A stretch of DNA of 64,000 bases from Planctomycetota bacterium (GTDB lineage: Bacteria > Planctomycetota > Brocadiia > JAADGH01), in NCBI GenBank assembly GCA_013152475.1, contig JAADGH010000200.1:29034-93033 (forward strand). Direction: 5' to 3'. Positions 23,962 through 34,768 of this stretch are shown piece by piece (position 1 is the first letter of the stretch; each line of letters begins with the position of its first letter). A model generated the notes under the pieces. That model was not told the origin of the DNA. It saw only the letters and a list, made by a program, of their open reading frames with translations, and ran no database searches. A program made the translations under genes and the position numbers.

Positions 23962-26900
23962 CGAAAGAGCGAAACATCCGACTGGACCGGCTCGCGCTCG
24001 TCCTCCTGGGCGCGGGTCTGGTTGCGGTCTTCCTTCCCTGCTGGAGGGCCGCCACCTTCCTCGGGCGGGAGGACGGCATCCTGCATCTGCCGCTGCTGAG
24101 CACATGGCGGAACGCGCCCATCGTCTTCTCACAGGATTTCATGATCTTCACGGACGGGCTATACCGGCCCTTGTCCTATGCAGCGGTTGCGATCCTGCGA
24201 ACCGTGGTCTCGGAGCACGCCATATGCTTCTGGCACGCGACGCTCATCGCCCTGCATGGACTGAATGCCCTGCTCGTCTTCCTCATGGTTCGCCGCCTTG
24301 TAAAAAACCGATGGGCCGCTTTCCTGTCCGCCGGCATCTTTGCCTTCCACCCCCTCGCATCCGTGCTCGCAAACGAAATGGACCATATCCACATCCTCCT
24401 GGGGTGCACGTTCTACCTCGCCTCGCTTTGCGCGTATTTGACCTGGCGCGATCAGGGCCGGGTCTGTACAATCTCCTTGGCGGTCCTCGTCTATGCCGCC
24501 GGCCTGCTCACATCGCCCGTCGTAGCCACGGTGCTCGTCCCGCTCCTTGCCATTGAGTTCCTCTACGAGCGCGGCGCCCTTCGAGACGCCGCTCCTCGTC
24601 TCCTTCCCTTTCTCCTGGTGACCGTCGCCGCGCTTCCCCTTTGGGTCTGGTTGCGACCGCACCCGCTCCTCTACACCTACGCAGCGGCGAAAGGCGGGGA
24701 GATCCCCAGTTTTCTCTCGATGGTCGCCGGAAGTCGCTGGTATGTCCTTGGGCTGCTCACCGGACACGGCATCCCCGTGGTTCTGCACGATGCCATGCGG
24801 CGGGTTTACCATCCGCTGGACGGGCAGTTCCTCTTCTGGCTTCTCTGTCACACCCTGGTCATCGCTGTCGGCATCTGGCGGACGTGCAAGCGCGACCCCA
24901 TGGGCCTGGGCATCTTGATCGCATACGGCGCGATGGTCCCGTTTCTGAGCACGGCGTGGAACCCCGTCGACCGCTACGTGTCTTGGGCCTACATGTATGT
25001 TCCCCTCGTCGGCCTTGCGCTTATGTTGGGCCAACTGACGGCCAAGGGCCTTTCCGCGCGACGAGCTCCCGTTCGACTCGCTGTCGCCGTCATCGTCGTC
25101 GGTCTTCTCGGCGCGTACGCGACTCGCCTTTGCCGCATCAACTACGCCGCGCGGGATCGCGTCGCCTACTGGACCTATGTCACGCAACTTGATTCGACGA
25201 ATCAGGCCGGTCAGGTCGAACTGGGGAAGGCCTACCTGGCGAAAAACGCCCCACACGACGCCCTGAAACACCTGTTCACCCAGGGCGTTCGCGACCTGAA
25301 CGAACCCCGTCGCGCGCTCTGCCGCTACTACAGCCGAACGGGGCAACTGCGCCCCGCACTGGTTCATGCCAGCTACATGACCGGCGCGCTTGACATGGCG
25401 CACCTCTTCGAGGCGCTGCAGATCCCCGACCATGCCGAGAGCGCATACGGAGACGCCCTGGCGCGGAACCCCTTCGACACCGAGGCGATGAAGCAACTGG
25501 CGATGATTCTCGCCGCAAAGGGATATTTGAAAGCGGCTCGGCGCTGGCTCCGCCTCGCCCTCGACATCAACCCATCTGATGAGACCCTTCGAGAGGCCCG
25601 GGACCGGCTGGAGGACATCAAACCGAGCGTAGCCGATCCGCCCCGGGCGGATTGGCTGCGCTTTCTCCTGAACCGAAGGAGTTCCGGGCAGGTTCGGGCG
25701 GAACTGGTGGCGCTCAGCAACGAGCGCCCGGACGATCCCATCATCCAAATGGTGGCCGCACAGAGCCTGATCGAGGGCGGCGACGCAGCGGGGGGCGTCG
25801 CGAAGCTCGAGGCCGTTGCCGACCGCATGCGGTCGTCGCCGTTCTTTGCGGAGTTCTACTCGTATGCCCTCACCGCGTCGGGCGATCCGCTGCGCGGGGC
25901 GGCCGTGGCAACAGCGGCCCTGAGGGAGGACCCGAAGAACGACCGTCTGCTCTACCACCTGGGGACGGCCCTCCTGGTCCAGAAAAAGCCCGTCGAGGCA
26001 ATTGTGCAGTACCAGAAAGCGATTCAACTGAACGGCGACTTTGCGGCGGCCTACAGCAAGCTGGCCTATGCCTACACGGAGCTCGGCCAGATGGAGAAGG
26101 CCATTGCCTGTTACCGGCGGGCGCTGGAGATAAACCCGGACCTTGCCGAGGCCCGTACGAACCTCGGCGCGGCGCTGCTCCGGAAAGGATGGGTGGAAGA
26201 GGCGATCTCCCATTACCGGACGAACGTGGAAATGAATCCGACGGACCCCACAGCGCACTTCAGTCTGGGCTGCGCCCTCGCCGAGGCGGGCAAGCTCGAT
26301 GAGGCGATCGCCTGTTACTCGGAGGCGCTCCGGCTCAAACCCGACTATGTGCACGCTCACAACAACCTGGGCGGCGTGTGGCTGGCAAAGAAAAATGCCG
26401 CCAAGGCCATCGAGCACTACAGGGCGGCGCTGCGCATCCAGCCCAGCGACGAGTGGGCCCATTTCAATCTCGGACGCGCGCTGGCCATCCAGGGGAAGGA
26501 CAATGAAGCCATCGCCGAATACAATAAAGCTATCCAACTGGATCCCCGCGACCCGCAGGCCCACTACGATCTCGCCGCCCTCCTCGCACGGCAAGGCGAC
26601 TTCGCCCGGGCCATCCAACACCTGACCGAGGCCCATCGGCTGCGGCCCAATGCCATCGATCCCGCCGACCGACTGGCCTGGCTGCTGGCCACATGCCCCG
26701 ACCCGGCCCTCCGGGACGGCCCCCGGGCCGTGGCGCTGGCCGAGAGGGCTTGTCAACTCACCCGCCAGCGCGACCCCCGCCTGCTCGACGCCCTGGCGGC
26801 CGCCTACGCCGAGGCGGGGCGTTTTGACGACGCGGTACAGACCGGCAAACGCGCCTTGCGATTGATCGAAGGCCACAGCAACCGTCTATCCACGCTGGAA

Positions 26901-26981
26901 CGCAACGAGCTGGCCCGGGATCTGCGGGACAGGCTGGAGCGATACAAGGCCGGACGGCCCTACCATGGGACCCATCGGTAG
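23958..26981 (+). CDS. multispanning TPR protein, TMTC/O-mannosyltransferase-like
   Basis: 1007-residue inner-membrane protein. Residues 1-~420 hold about ten helices with family-like motifs LGREDGILHLPLL (acidic first loop), LYRPLSYA and FHPLASVLANEMDHIHIL. These match GT-C-fold enzymes of the TMTC/PMT type, in which an acidic residue in the first large loop is catalytic and a polyprenyl-phosphate sugar is the donor. Residues about 430-980 are tandem TPRs; clean copies include AIACYRRALEINPDLAEART, AIACYSEALRLKPDYVHAH and AIAEYNKAIQLDPRDPQAH. The ATG overlaps the upstream stop. It probably glycosylates exported proteins or scaffolds the propeller partner; this is inference. GC and codon use resemble the surroundings. 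Confidence 0.85.
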   Translation: MTKERNIRLDRLALVLLGAGLVAVFLPCWRAATFLGREDGILHLPLLSTWRNAPIVFSQDFMIFTDGLYRPLSYAAVAILRTVVSEHAICFWHATLIALHGLNALLVFLMVRRLVKNRWAAFLSAGIFAFHPLASVLANEMDHIHILLGCTFYLASLCAYLTWRDQGRVCTISLAVLVYAAGLLTSPVVATVLVPLLAIEFLYERGALRDAAPRLLPFLLVTVAALPLWVWLRPHPLLYTYAAAKGGEIPSFLSMVAGSRWYVLGLLTGHGIPVVLHDAMRRVYHPLDGQFLFWLLCHTLVIAVGIWRTCKRDPMGLGILIAYGAMVPFLSTAWNPVDRYVSWAYMYVPLVGLALMLGQLTAKGLSARRAPVRLAVAVIVVGLLGAYATRLCRINYAARDRVAYWTYVTQLDSTNQAGQVELGKAYLAKNAPHDALKHLFTQGVRDLNEPRRALCRYYSRTGQLRPALVHASYMTGALDMAHLFEALQIPDHAESAYGDALARNPFDTEAMKQLAMILAAKGYLKAARRWLRLALDINPSDETLREARDRLEDIKPSVADPPRADWLRFLLNRRSSGQVRAELVALSNERPDDPIIQMVAAQSLIEGGDAAGGVAKLEAVADRMRSSPFFAEFYSYALTASGDPLRGAAVATAALREDPKNDRLLYHLGTALLVQKKPVEAIVQYQKAIQLNGDFAAAYSKLAYAYTELGQMEKAIACYRRALEINPDLAEARTNLGAALLRKGWVEEAISHYRTNVEMNPTDPTAHFSLGCALAEAGKLDEAIACYSEALRLKPDYVHAHNNLGGVWLAKKNAAKAIEHYRAALRIQPSDEWAHFNLGRALAIQGKDNEAIAEYNKAIQLDPRDPQAHYDLAALLARQGDFARAIQHLTEAHRLRPNAIDPADRLAWLLATCPDPALRDGPRAVALAERACQLTRQRDPRLLDALAAAYAEAGRFDDAVQTGKRALRLIEGHSNRLSTLERNELARDLRDRLERYKAGRPYHGTHR

Positions 26982-26998
26982 GCCCGTACAGGTTTCGG

Positions 26999-27026
26999 TT
27001 GACACGCCCGCGCTTTGAGCTATAAT
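26999..27026 (+). promoter_or_regulatory. sigma70 promoter with both consensus boxes
   Basis: TTGACA (26999-27004), 16-bp spacer, TATAAT (27021-27026): both hexamers are exact consensus. Predicted start near 27033, 42 bases upstream of the lipoprotein ATG at 27075. It is the best promoter in the window. Confidence 0.7.
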
Positions 27027-27074
27027 ATACCAAGCCAGGGTTCAATACATATTGGTCATGGAAAAGGCTGAGCA

Positions 27075-27485
27075 ATGAAACCACAGATGCTGATTCTTGC
27101 TCTGGTGTTCGCCGCGCTCCCATCATGCAACTCCCAACTGCCGTTGATGGTCCCGGAAGCCGAGCCAGAAAATGAGGCCATGGCCAAGGGATGGCTAAGC
27201 CTCTCCGACGGCACCTTTCACGAGAACGGCGAAGGGCTTACTCCGGAGGGTTGCTACGTGAAGGGCTTCAAGAAATCCTGGAAAACCTTCCACCCGACAA
27301 CGGGCATCCTCGGCAAGCAGGACCCGCCGCCCAAGTCGGCCAAGACCCAGCCGGCGTGGATCGAGCTCGACGACGGCTCCATCCATCCCGTGCAGGAGGC
27401 CGTAGTCCCGCGGCCGCCATACGTGCGCGGTTTGGTGGATGAGAACGGCCGGTTCTATCCGGGCCCGAGGGAAATCGTCAAGTAG
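27075..27485 (+). CDS. small predicted lipoprotein of unknown function
   Basis: 136-residue protein. A lipoprotein signal peptide ends in the lipobox-like LPSC (Cys at about residue 18). The mature chain contains two related units, GWLSLSDGTFHENGEGL and AWIELDDGSIHPVQEAV, each of the form W-h-x-h-x-D-G-x-h-H, followed by YVKGFKKSWKTFHP and YVRGLVDENGRFYPG. So it is an internal duplication of a ~50-residue beta module. No family is recognised. It is monocistronic behind a consensus promoter and convergent with the sugar isomerase, which suggests strong expression. Confidence 0.75.
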   Translation: MKPQMLILALVFAALPSCNSQLPLMVPEAEPENEAMAKGWLSLSDGTFHENGEGLTPEGCYVKGFKKSWKTFHPTTGILGKQDPPPKSAKTQPAWIELDDGSIHPVQEAVVPRPPYVRGLVDENGRFYPGPREIVK

Positions 27486-27502
27486 TCCGATTCCGTCGCA
27501 GG

Positions 27503-28348
27503 TTAGACGAACTGCTCGAGATATTTTTTCCCCGCCAGGAAGCCTTCGTCGGCATCGAACTTGGCATCCTCGTGCTCGATGCTCAGCGCGCCGTCGAAGC
27601 CGACACCCCGAAGGGCGGAGAGGTACTCGCCCCACCGGATTCCACCAAAGCCGGGGATCGTGTAGCGCCACCAGCCGGCCTCCTTGCGCTCAGCCTGGTT
27701 GCCGACGCGGCGGAGGACGTGCTGCTTGACCTCGCAGTCCTTCGCATGGGTGTGGTAGATGCGATCCCCAAACTCGTCGATGGCCCCGAGGATGTCGATC
27801 TCCTGCCAATAGAGGTGGGAGGGATCGAAGTTCAGGCCGACGGCGTCGGACGGGACGAGATCGAAGAAGAGCTTCCACTCCTCCAGGTTGCGGAGGGTGG
27901 TGCCCCACCAGGGTTCGAGGGCGATCTTGACGCCCTGCTTCTCGGCATGGGCGGCAATCGTCTTGAACACGCCGGGGACCTCCTTCTTGATCGTTTCGGC
28001 GCGCGTTTGGTCCTTGCGGGCCATACCGCTGAGCGCGGTGATGACGCCCACACCGAGGGCCTCAGCCGCGTCGATGCCGGTCACTACAATATCGATGTTT
28101 TCATCTCGATCTTTGGCGTCCGCAGCGGTCACGTCGCAGAAGCACGCCAGGGCGGAGATACCTGTGTTGTTGTCCTCAAGGACCTTCTTCACCGCCGCAC
28201 CCTTGTCCTTTACGACATCATGCACGTTGATGTGGCCGCCTTTCATGCTGGCCACTTCCATGATCGGGATGCCGTTCTCGCCGGCAAACTTGGCCACGTC
28301 CTCGAACGACCGGTCGCGAACTCTCGATGTCAGAATTCCAATTTGCAT
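27503..28348 (-). CDS. sugar phosphate isomerase/epimerase (xylose isomerase-like TIM barrel)
   Basis: 281-residue TIM-barrel protein of the AP-endonuclease-2/xylose-isomerase-like family. Motifs: IGILTSRVRDRSFEDV at the start, ALEPWWGTTL (metal Glu), LNFDPSHLYWQ (Asp-x-x-His), THAKDCEV (metal His) and LSIEHEDAKF (Glu) near the end; this is the usual divalent-metal set. The ATG at 28348 is preferred to one at 28447 because AGGAAAG lies 7 bases upstream and homology starts there. It is single-gene behind its own promoter and divergent from the GT-C transferase. Substrate unknown; relatives epimerise keto-sugars or inositols. Confidence 0.88.
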   Translation of the reverse strand: MQIGILTSRVRDRSFEDVAKFAGENGIPIMEVASMKGGHINVHDVVKDKGAAVKKVLEDNNTGISALACFCDVTAADAKDRDENIDIVVTGIDAAEALGVGVITALSGMARKDQTRAETIKKEVPGVFKTIAAHAEKQGVKIALEPWWGTTLRNLEEWKLFFDLVPSDAVGLNFDPSHLYWQEIDILGAIDEFGDRIYHTHAKDCEVKQHVLRRVGNQAERKEAGWWRYTIPGFGGIRWGEYLSALRGVGFDGALSIEHEDAKFDADEGFLAGKKYLEQFV

Positions 28349-28400
28349 GCTCTTTCCTTTTCTCCTCTGAAACCGATTACTCCTGCGGACTGAGGGGCGG

Positions 28401-28430
28401 ATTATATGCACGTTGCCGCATCGAATGCAA
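28401..28430 (-). promoter_or_regulatory. sigma70-like promoter of the sugar isomerase
   Basis: On the minus strand TTGCAT (28430-28425), 18-bp spacer, exact TATAAT (28406-28401). Predicted start near 28393; leader of about 45 bases. Confidence 0.5.
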
Positions 28431-28440
28431 TAGATTTGTT

Positions 28441-28469
28441 TTGACACAATTCACTGCGCCGGATAGATT
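28441..28469 (+). promoter_or_regulatory. sigma70-like promoter of the GT-C transferase
   Basis: Exact TTGACA (28441-28446), 17-bp spacer, TAGATT (28464-28469). Predicted start near 28476, which leaves only the ribosome site GAGAAGGA before the ATG at 28489. Confidence 0.5.
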
Positions 28470-28488
28470 AGCCGAGAAGGATTCGGAC

Positions 28489-30060
28489 ATGGAGGAAAAC
28501 ACAAAAAGAAGGCCTGTGCTGGACACGGTGCGGTCGGTGGCGGTCCTTGTCTGCCTGTGGGTGGTCCTCGACACCTGGGCCTACGTGGACAAACGCGCCT
28601 ACTACGAGGACGAGATCATGTCGCTCCACGTGGTTCAGAAGTCCTTCACCGGTATCCTCCGCCACACGTATCACAAAGACTACCACCCCTTTGGGTACTA
28701 CTTTTACCTCAAGGCGCTCTTCTCCGTTTTCGGGTCGAACAAGGCGATCGCTTTTGCCGGAAGCATGGCCCTGACGGCTGTGGCGTTGTCGCTCCTGTTT
28801 CTAACCTTTCTGAACCTGGGGGGGAGGAACCGGTCCTTGGCCGTGCTTGTCCTGGCGCTCAATCCCATGTTCCTCCTCCACGGCTCGGCGGCCCGGTGGT
28901 ATCCCCTGTGGACGGCCCTGGCGGCGGGAGCGCTCTACACACTCACACGGAAGGAATGCGTCTCGTGGGCGGCGCTGGTCGCAGCTTCGACCCTCGTCGC
29001 GCTTGCGGCATACGTCAACTACATCACCGTCGTCCTCGGCGCAGGGATTGTGTTGTGGCTGCTGTCGCAGCGCGAGTTCAGGAAGGCGCTCGTCTTCGTG
29101 CTGATCGTGGGGGTGCTTTTCGCCCCCTGGCTGCCGGCCTTCCATACCCACCTGACGCACAGCACGACGCAGTTCATGCGGGGCAGCCTCATGCGGATCA
29201 AGTCGTTCGCCTATGTGGGATTCTGCCTCCTGCTGGGGCAAACCATCTCCCCGTGGCGCATCGCGCCATGGATCGTCGGAGGCACTGCACTGGCCCCATT
29301 GCTTGCGCTCTCCGTCACGGCGATGGCCCGGGACAAACGCCGCCGATTGATCGTCCTGCTCCTGGTCGTCGTAATGGCCTTCTGCCTCCTCTGTCGGTAT
29401 CAGCGGGCGAGAAGCCTGATGTTTTTCTCGGGTGTGTTGTCGTTGTATGTGGCGCTCGCCGTTGAGACCGTCCGCCCCCGAAGGGTCGCCGCCGCCTGTC
29501 TCATCCTGGTCTTTGGATGCAATGCCGTAGCCCTGGCAAACCTGAAACGGGGGGTTCACTACCATAAGAAGGGGCTCTCGGACCCGGTTCCAGCGGTCAT
29601 GGAACGGTTGCAATCCTTGTGCCAACGTAAGCCCACGGTGGTCCTCACCACCAACCTGCCCCTGACCTATTGCCTAAGCCGATCGGGTATCTGCGAGATG
29701 GTAAGCCCCTTTGAGGGATATGCGCCAGTGCCCATAGCGCAGCGCGAGCAGGTGATTCCGACGCAGGTCGTCATGGTCCACAGCTACCTCGGCTCGCTCT
29801 ATGCGTACAAGGACGACTACGAGGCGTTTCGCGAGCAGGCTCGGGTGAAGCTCGGAAAACCGGCAACGATCTTCCAAATCAAGAAAGACCTCGATCTCGA
29901 AGCGAGGGAGAGAATCTTCGCGGGCACAACGTGGCCCGAGTATCGGTTCACCATTGAGGTCTATCGCGGCGTCAAGCCGCAGACCGTAGCAGAGGTCACG
30001 GGGGCCTTCCGCGAGATATGGACGGATAGACGAAAGCCCTATGTTCCTGCGGCGGAGTAG
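28489..30060 (+). CDS. GT-C-type membrane glycosyltransferase
   Basis: 523-residue inner-membrane protein of the PMT/ArnT-like (PF13231-type) group, which use polyprenyl-phosphate sugars to glycosylate lipids or proteins on the outer face. An N-terminal helix is followed by the acidic motif YEDEIMSL (first loop), then HPFGYYFYLKALFSVFG. Eight or nine further helices run to about residue 325, and a soluble C-terminal domain of ~180 residues follows. ATG at 28489 has AGAAGGA 7 bases upstream; an in-frame ATG at 28327 would run through the divergent promoter and is rejected. Acceptor unknown. Confidence 0.82.
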   Translation: MEENTKRRPVLDTVRSVAVLVCLWVVLDTWAYVDKRAYYEDEIMSLHVVQKSFTGILRHTYHKDYHPFGYYFYLKALFSVFGSNKAIAFAGSMALTAVALSLLFLTFLNLGGRNRSLAVLVLALNPMFLLHGSAARWYPLWTALAAGALYTLTRKECVSWAALVAASTLVALAAYVNYITVVLGAGIVLWLLSQREFRKALVFVLIVGVLFAPWLPAFHTHLTHSTTQFMRGSLMRIKSFAYVGFCLLLGQTISPWRIAPWIVGGTALAPLLALSVTAMARDKRRRLIVLLLVVVMAFCLLCRYQRARSLMFFSGVLSLYVALAVETVRPRRVAAACLILVFGCNAVALANLKRGVHYHKKGLSDPVPAVMERLQSLCQRKPTVVLTTNLPLTYCLSRSGICEMVSPFEGYAPVPIAQREQVIPTQVVMVHSYLGSLYAYKDDYEAFREQARVKLGKPATIFQIKKDLDLEARERIFAGTTWPEYRFTIEVYRGVKPQTVAEVTGAFREIWTDRRKPYVPAAE

Positions 30061-30081
30061 GGGGCGGAGACCCGTGCGGCG

Positions 30082-31107
30082 CTACTTTGCCTCTTTGATT
30101 CTGAACTCCTCGACGCCGATCTCCTGTCCGCCGATATAGTACTGGGCCTCGTATTTCCCCGGGCCTCCCTTCTTGACAATGTCCGCCATCTTGAAGGGAA
30201 AGCCGAATTGTCCGTATTTGCCGGACCAGACGTGTTCCTTCTGTTCCACGATCTGCTCATTATCCTTCTGGACAATGCGGATAAGGAGGGTCGTGTCCGC
30301 GAAGTCCTGCGTCAGTTTTAGCACGATGTAGACCTGCTCATCCCGCGTGGTGAACACCTTGGTCTTGTCCATGAACTGACCGGCGACAAAGGACTTGCAC
30401 GTATAAATGCTCTCCTTGGGCACCTTCACCTGAGCGGTGTGGGGTACCAGGCCCTTGGCAAGCAGTGTGGCGACATTGGCCACCGAGCTTTCCTGGCACT
30501 GCCCCATGGACTTGGGCGGGGGCGACCCCTGCGCCCAGGCGCTGTAGCTCTTATCGTCCGACCAGATGACCTGGCCGGTGGTCGTGCTGATCAACTGAAG
30601 CGACGCGCCGACGTCCACCTGGCGGCGGGTCCATTTGTAGGGGATCGAGCCAACCTTCACGGGTTTTCCCGTGCTCCAGTCGTACTGGTCGCGGTATCGC
30701 GTTTCGCTGTTCTCGGCGCGTTGAAGCTGGGTAAGTCGGCCCGCGACGATGCAATCCACGGCAGCGATCTTCCCGATCTTGATCGCCGTGGCGGGATCGA
30801 CCGTGGACGTGACGCTGAGGTTCTGCTCCATCAGCACAGCTTTAAGCCGGTCCCGTGTCAGCACTTGGTACGTGCCGCTCTGCACCAGGTAGGCGGTCAG
30901 CTTTGCACCCAGCGCATCCGCAACGCCCCGTCCATCGCGCGATGTGGTACAATTTTTGAACCCAATCACCGCGACACGCTTGACGGCAGTATACTCGAAC
31001 TTCGGCTTGACAACGAGCGTAACCTTGTCCTTGCCCCGGCAGCCTGCAAGCATCCCAATAGCACATAGAGCCGCAACCCCAAGGCGGGTCCACACAATCC
31101 TACGCAT
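30082..31107 (-). CDS. CsgG/FlgT-like outer-membrane lipoprotein
   Basis: 341-residue predicted lipoprotein (signal GVAALCAIGMLAGC, Cys about 19). Residues about 30-200 resemble the CsgG/PenP-like ABD domain: KRVAVIGFKNCTTS, DALGAKLTAYLVQSGTYQVLTRDRL, AIKIGKIAAVDCIVAGRLTQ and GASLQLISTTTGQVIWS. The C-terminal ~130 residues form a beta-rich domain (VYIVLKLTQDFADTTLLIRIVQ ... EEFRIKEAK). CsgG proteins assemble oligomers for curli-like export; this one lacks an obvious partner. The ATG at 31107 has GGAG 9 bases upstream and yields a clean signal peptide; longer starts (31134, 31167) enter proA. Confidence 0.78.
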   Translation of the reverse strand: MRRIVWTRLGVAALCAIGMLAGCRGKDKVTLVVKPKFEYTAVKRVAVIGFKNCTTSRDGRGVADALGAKLTAYLVQSGTYQVLTRDRLKAVLMEQNLSVTSTVDPATAIKIGKIAAVDCIVAGRLTQLQRAENSETRYRDQYDWSTGKPVKVGSIPYKWTRRQVDVGASLQLISTTTGQVIWSDDKSYSAWAQGSPPPKSMGQCQESSVANVATLLAKGLVPHTAQVKVPKESIYTCKSFVAGQFMDKTKVFTTRDEQVYIVLKLTQDFADTTLLIRIVQKDNEQIVEQKEHVWSGKYGQFGFPFKMADIVKKGGPGKYEAQYYIGGQEIGVEEFRIKEAK

Positions 31108-31130
31108 TCCCTGCTCCAATCCGTTGTTTC

Positions 31131-32382
31131 TCATGTCCTGATTTGGCCGTTCCCGCGAACGACCCATTTGTACGTCGTCAGCTCCCGGAGTCCCATGGGC
31201 CCGCGCGCATGGAGTTTGTCCGTGCTGATGCCGATCTCCGCCCCCAAGCCGAACTCGCCCCCGTCGCTGAAGCGCGTGGAGGCGTTGACGAGAACCGTGG
31301 AGGAATCGACCTCGTCCAGAAACGTCTGGGCCGTCACGACATTCCTCGTCACGACCGAATCGGTATGCGCCGATCCGTATCGCGCAATGTGGTCCATGGC
31401 CTCGTCCACAGATCCGACAACCTTCACGTCGAGAACCAGATCGAGATACTCCTCCGACCAGTTCGCCTCCGTCGCCTCGGCCATGTCGCCGACGATGGCC
31501 CGGGCCCTCTCGCAGCCGTGGAGCTCCACCTTCTCGGCGCGCATCTTCTCGGCAATGCGCGGCAGGAACTCCTGCGCCACGCCCTCGTGGACCAGCATCG
31601 TCTCCATGGCGTTGCAGACGCCGGGGCGCTGGGTCTTCGCATTCATGCAGATCGTCTCGGCCATGCCAAGGTCGGCATCGGCATCTACATAGACGTGGCA
31701 GACTCCCTTGTAGTGTTTGATAACGGGCATGGTGGCCTTCTCCGCCACAGCGCGAATCAGGCCCTCGCCCCCCCGGGGGATGATGACGTCGATGAAGCCG
31801 TCCGCCCTCAGGAGCGCATCCACCACAGCGCGGTCAGGCGTGTTGACCATCTGGACACAGTTCCGATCCAGGCCGGCGGATTCCAGGGCGTCGGCGATCA
31901 CCTCGTATACAGCAACATTGGAGTGGATCGCTTCCTTTCCACCACGGAGGATGACCGCATTGCCGGACTTGATGCAGAGGGCGGCGGCATCGGCCGTCAC
32001 GTTCGGCCGGGACTCGTAGATGAACCCCACGACGCCAATCGGCACTCGCACGCGCTCGATCTTGAGGCCGTTGGGGCGGACCGTCCCGTCGATGACCTCT
32101 CCCACAGGGTCGTGCAGCGCGACGATCTCGCGCACGCCTTTGGCCATCTTTTCGATTCGTTCTTCGGTGAGCGTCAGTCGGTCGACCAGGGCCGGAGACA
32201 GGTTGGCTCTCTCTGCCGCAGCAAGGTCTTTCCGGTTCGCGCCCTGCAACGCCGCCGCTGCCGTTAACAGACCGTCGGCCATGGACACGAGGGCATCGTT
32301 CTTGACCTGAGAGCTTGCGGAGGCGATACGGCGCGCGGCCGCCCTGGCGCCGGTTACCAGTTGCCTGACATACTCGGCAATG

Positions 32383-32393
<11 letters not shown>
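31131..32393 (-). CDS. proA: glutamate-5-semialdehyde dehydrogenase
   Basis: 420-residue NADPH-dependent gamma-glutamyl phosphate reductase, second step of proline synthesis. Motifs: VPIGVVGFIYESRPNVTADA, IKSGNAVILRGGKEAI, MPVIKHYKGVCHVYVD, the catalytic-Cys segment RPGVCNAMET, NASTRFSDGGEFGLGAEIGI and GPMGLRELTTYKW at the C-terminus. Length matches ProA (~415-420). Start ATG at 32393 is preceded by GGAGGGGAG; it overlaps the FtsB-like gene by 11 bases. proB is not in the window. Confidence 0.97.

Positions 32394-34768
<2,375 letters not shown>

Noticed and set aside
24159..26876. A 905-codon open frame on the minus strand
   Set aside because: It lies entirely antisense to the TPR membrane protein; its translation is low-complexity Arg/Gly/Gln-rich with no domain, and the plus-strand frame has clear TPRs.
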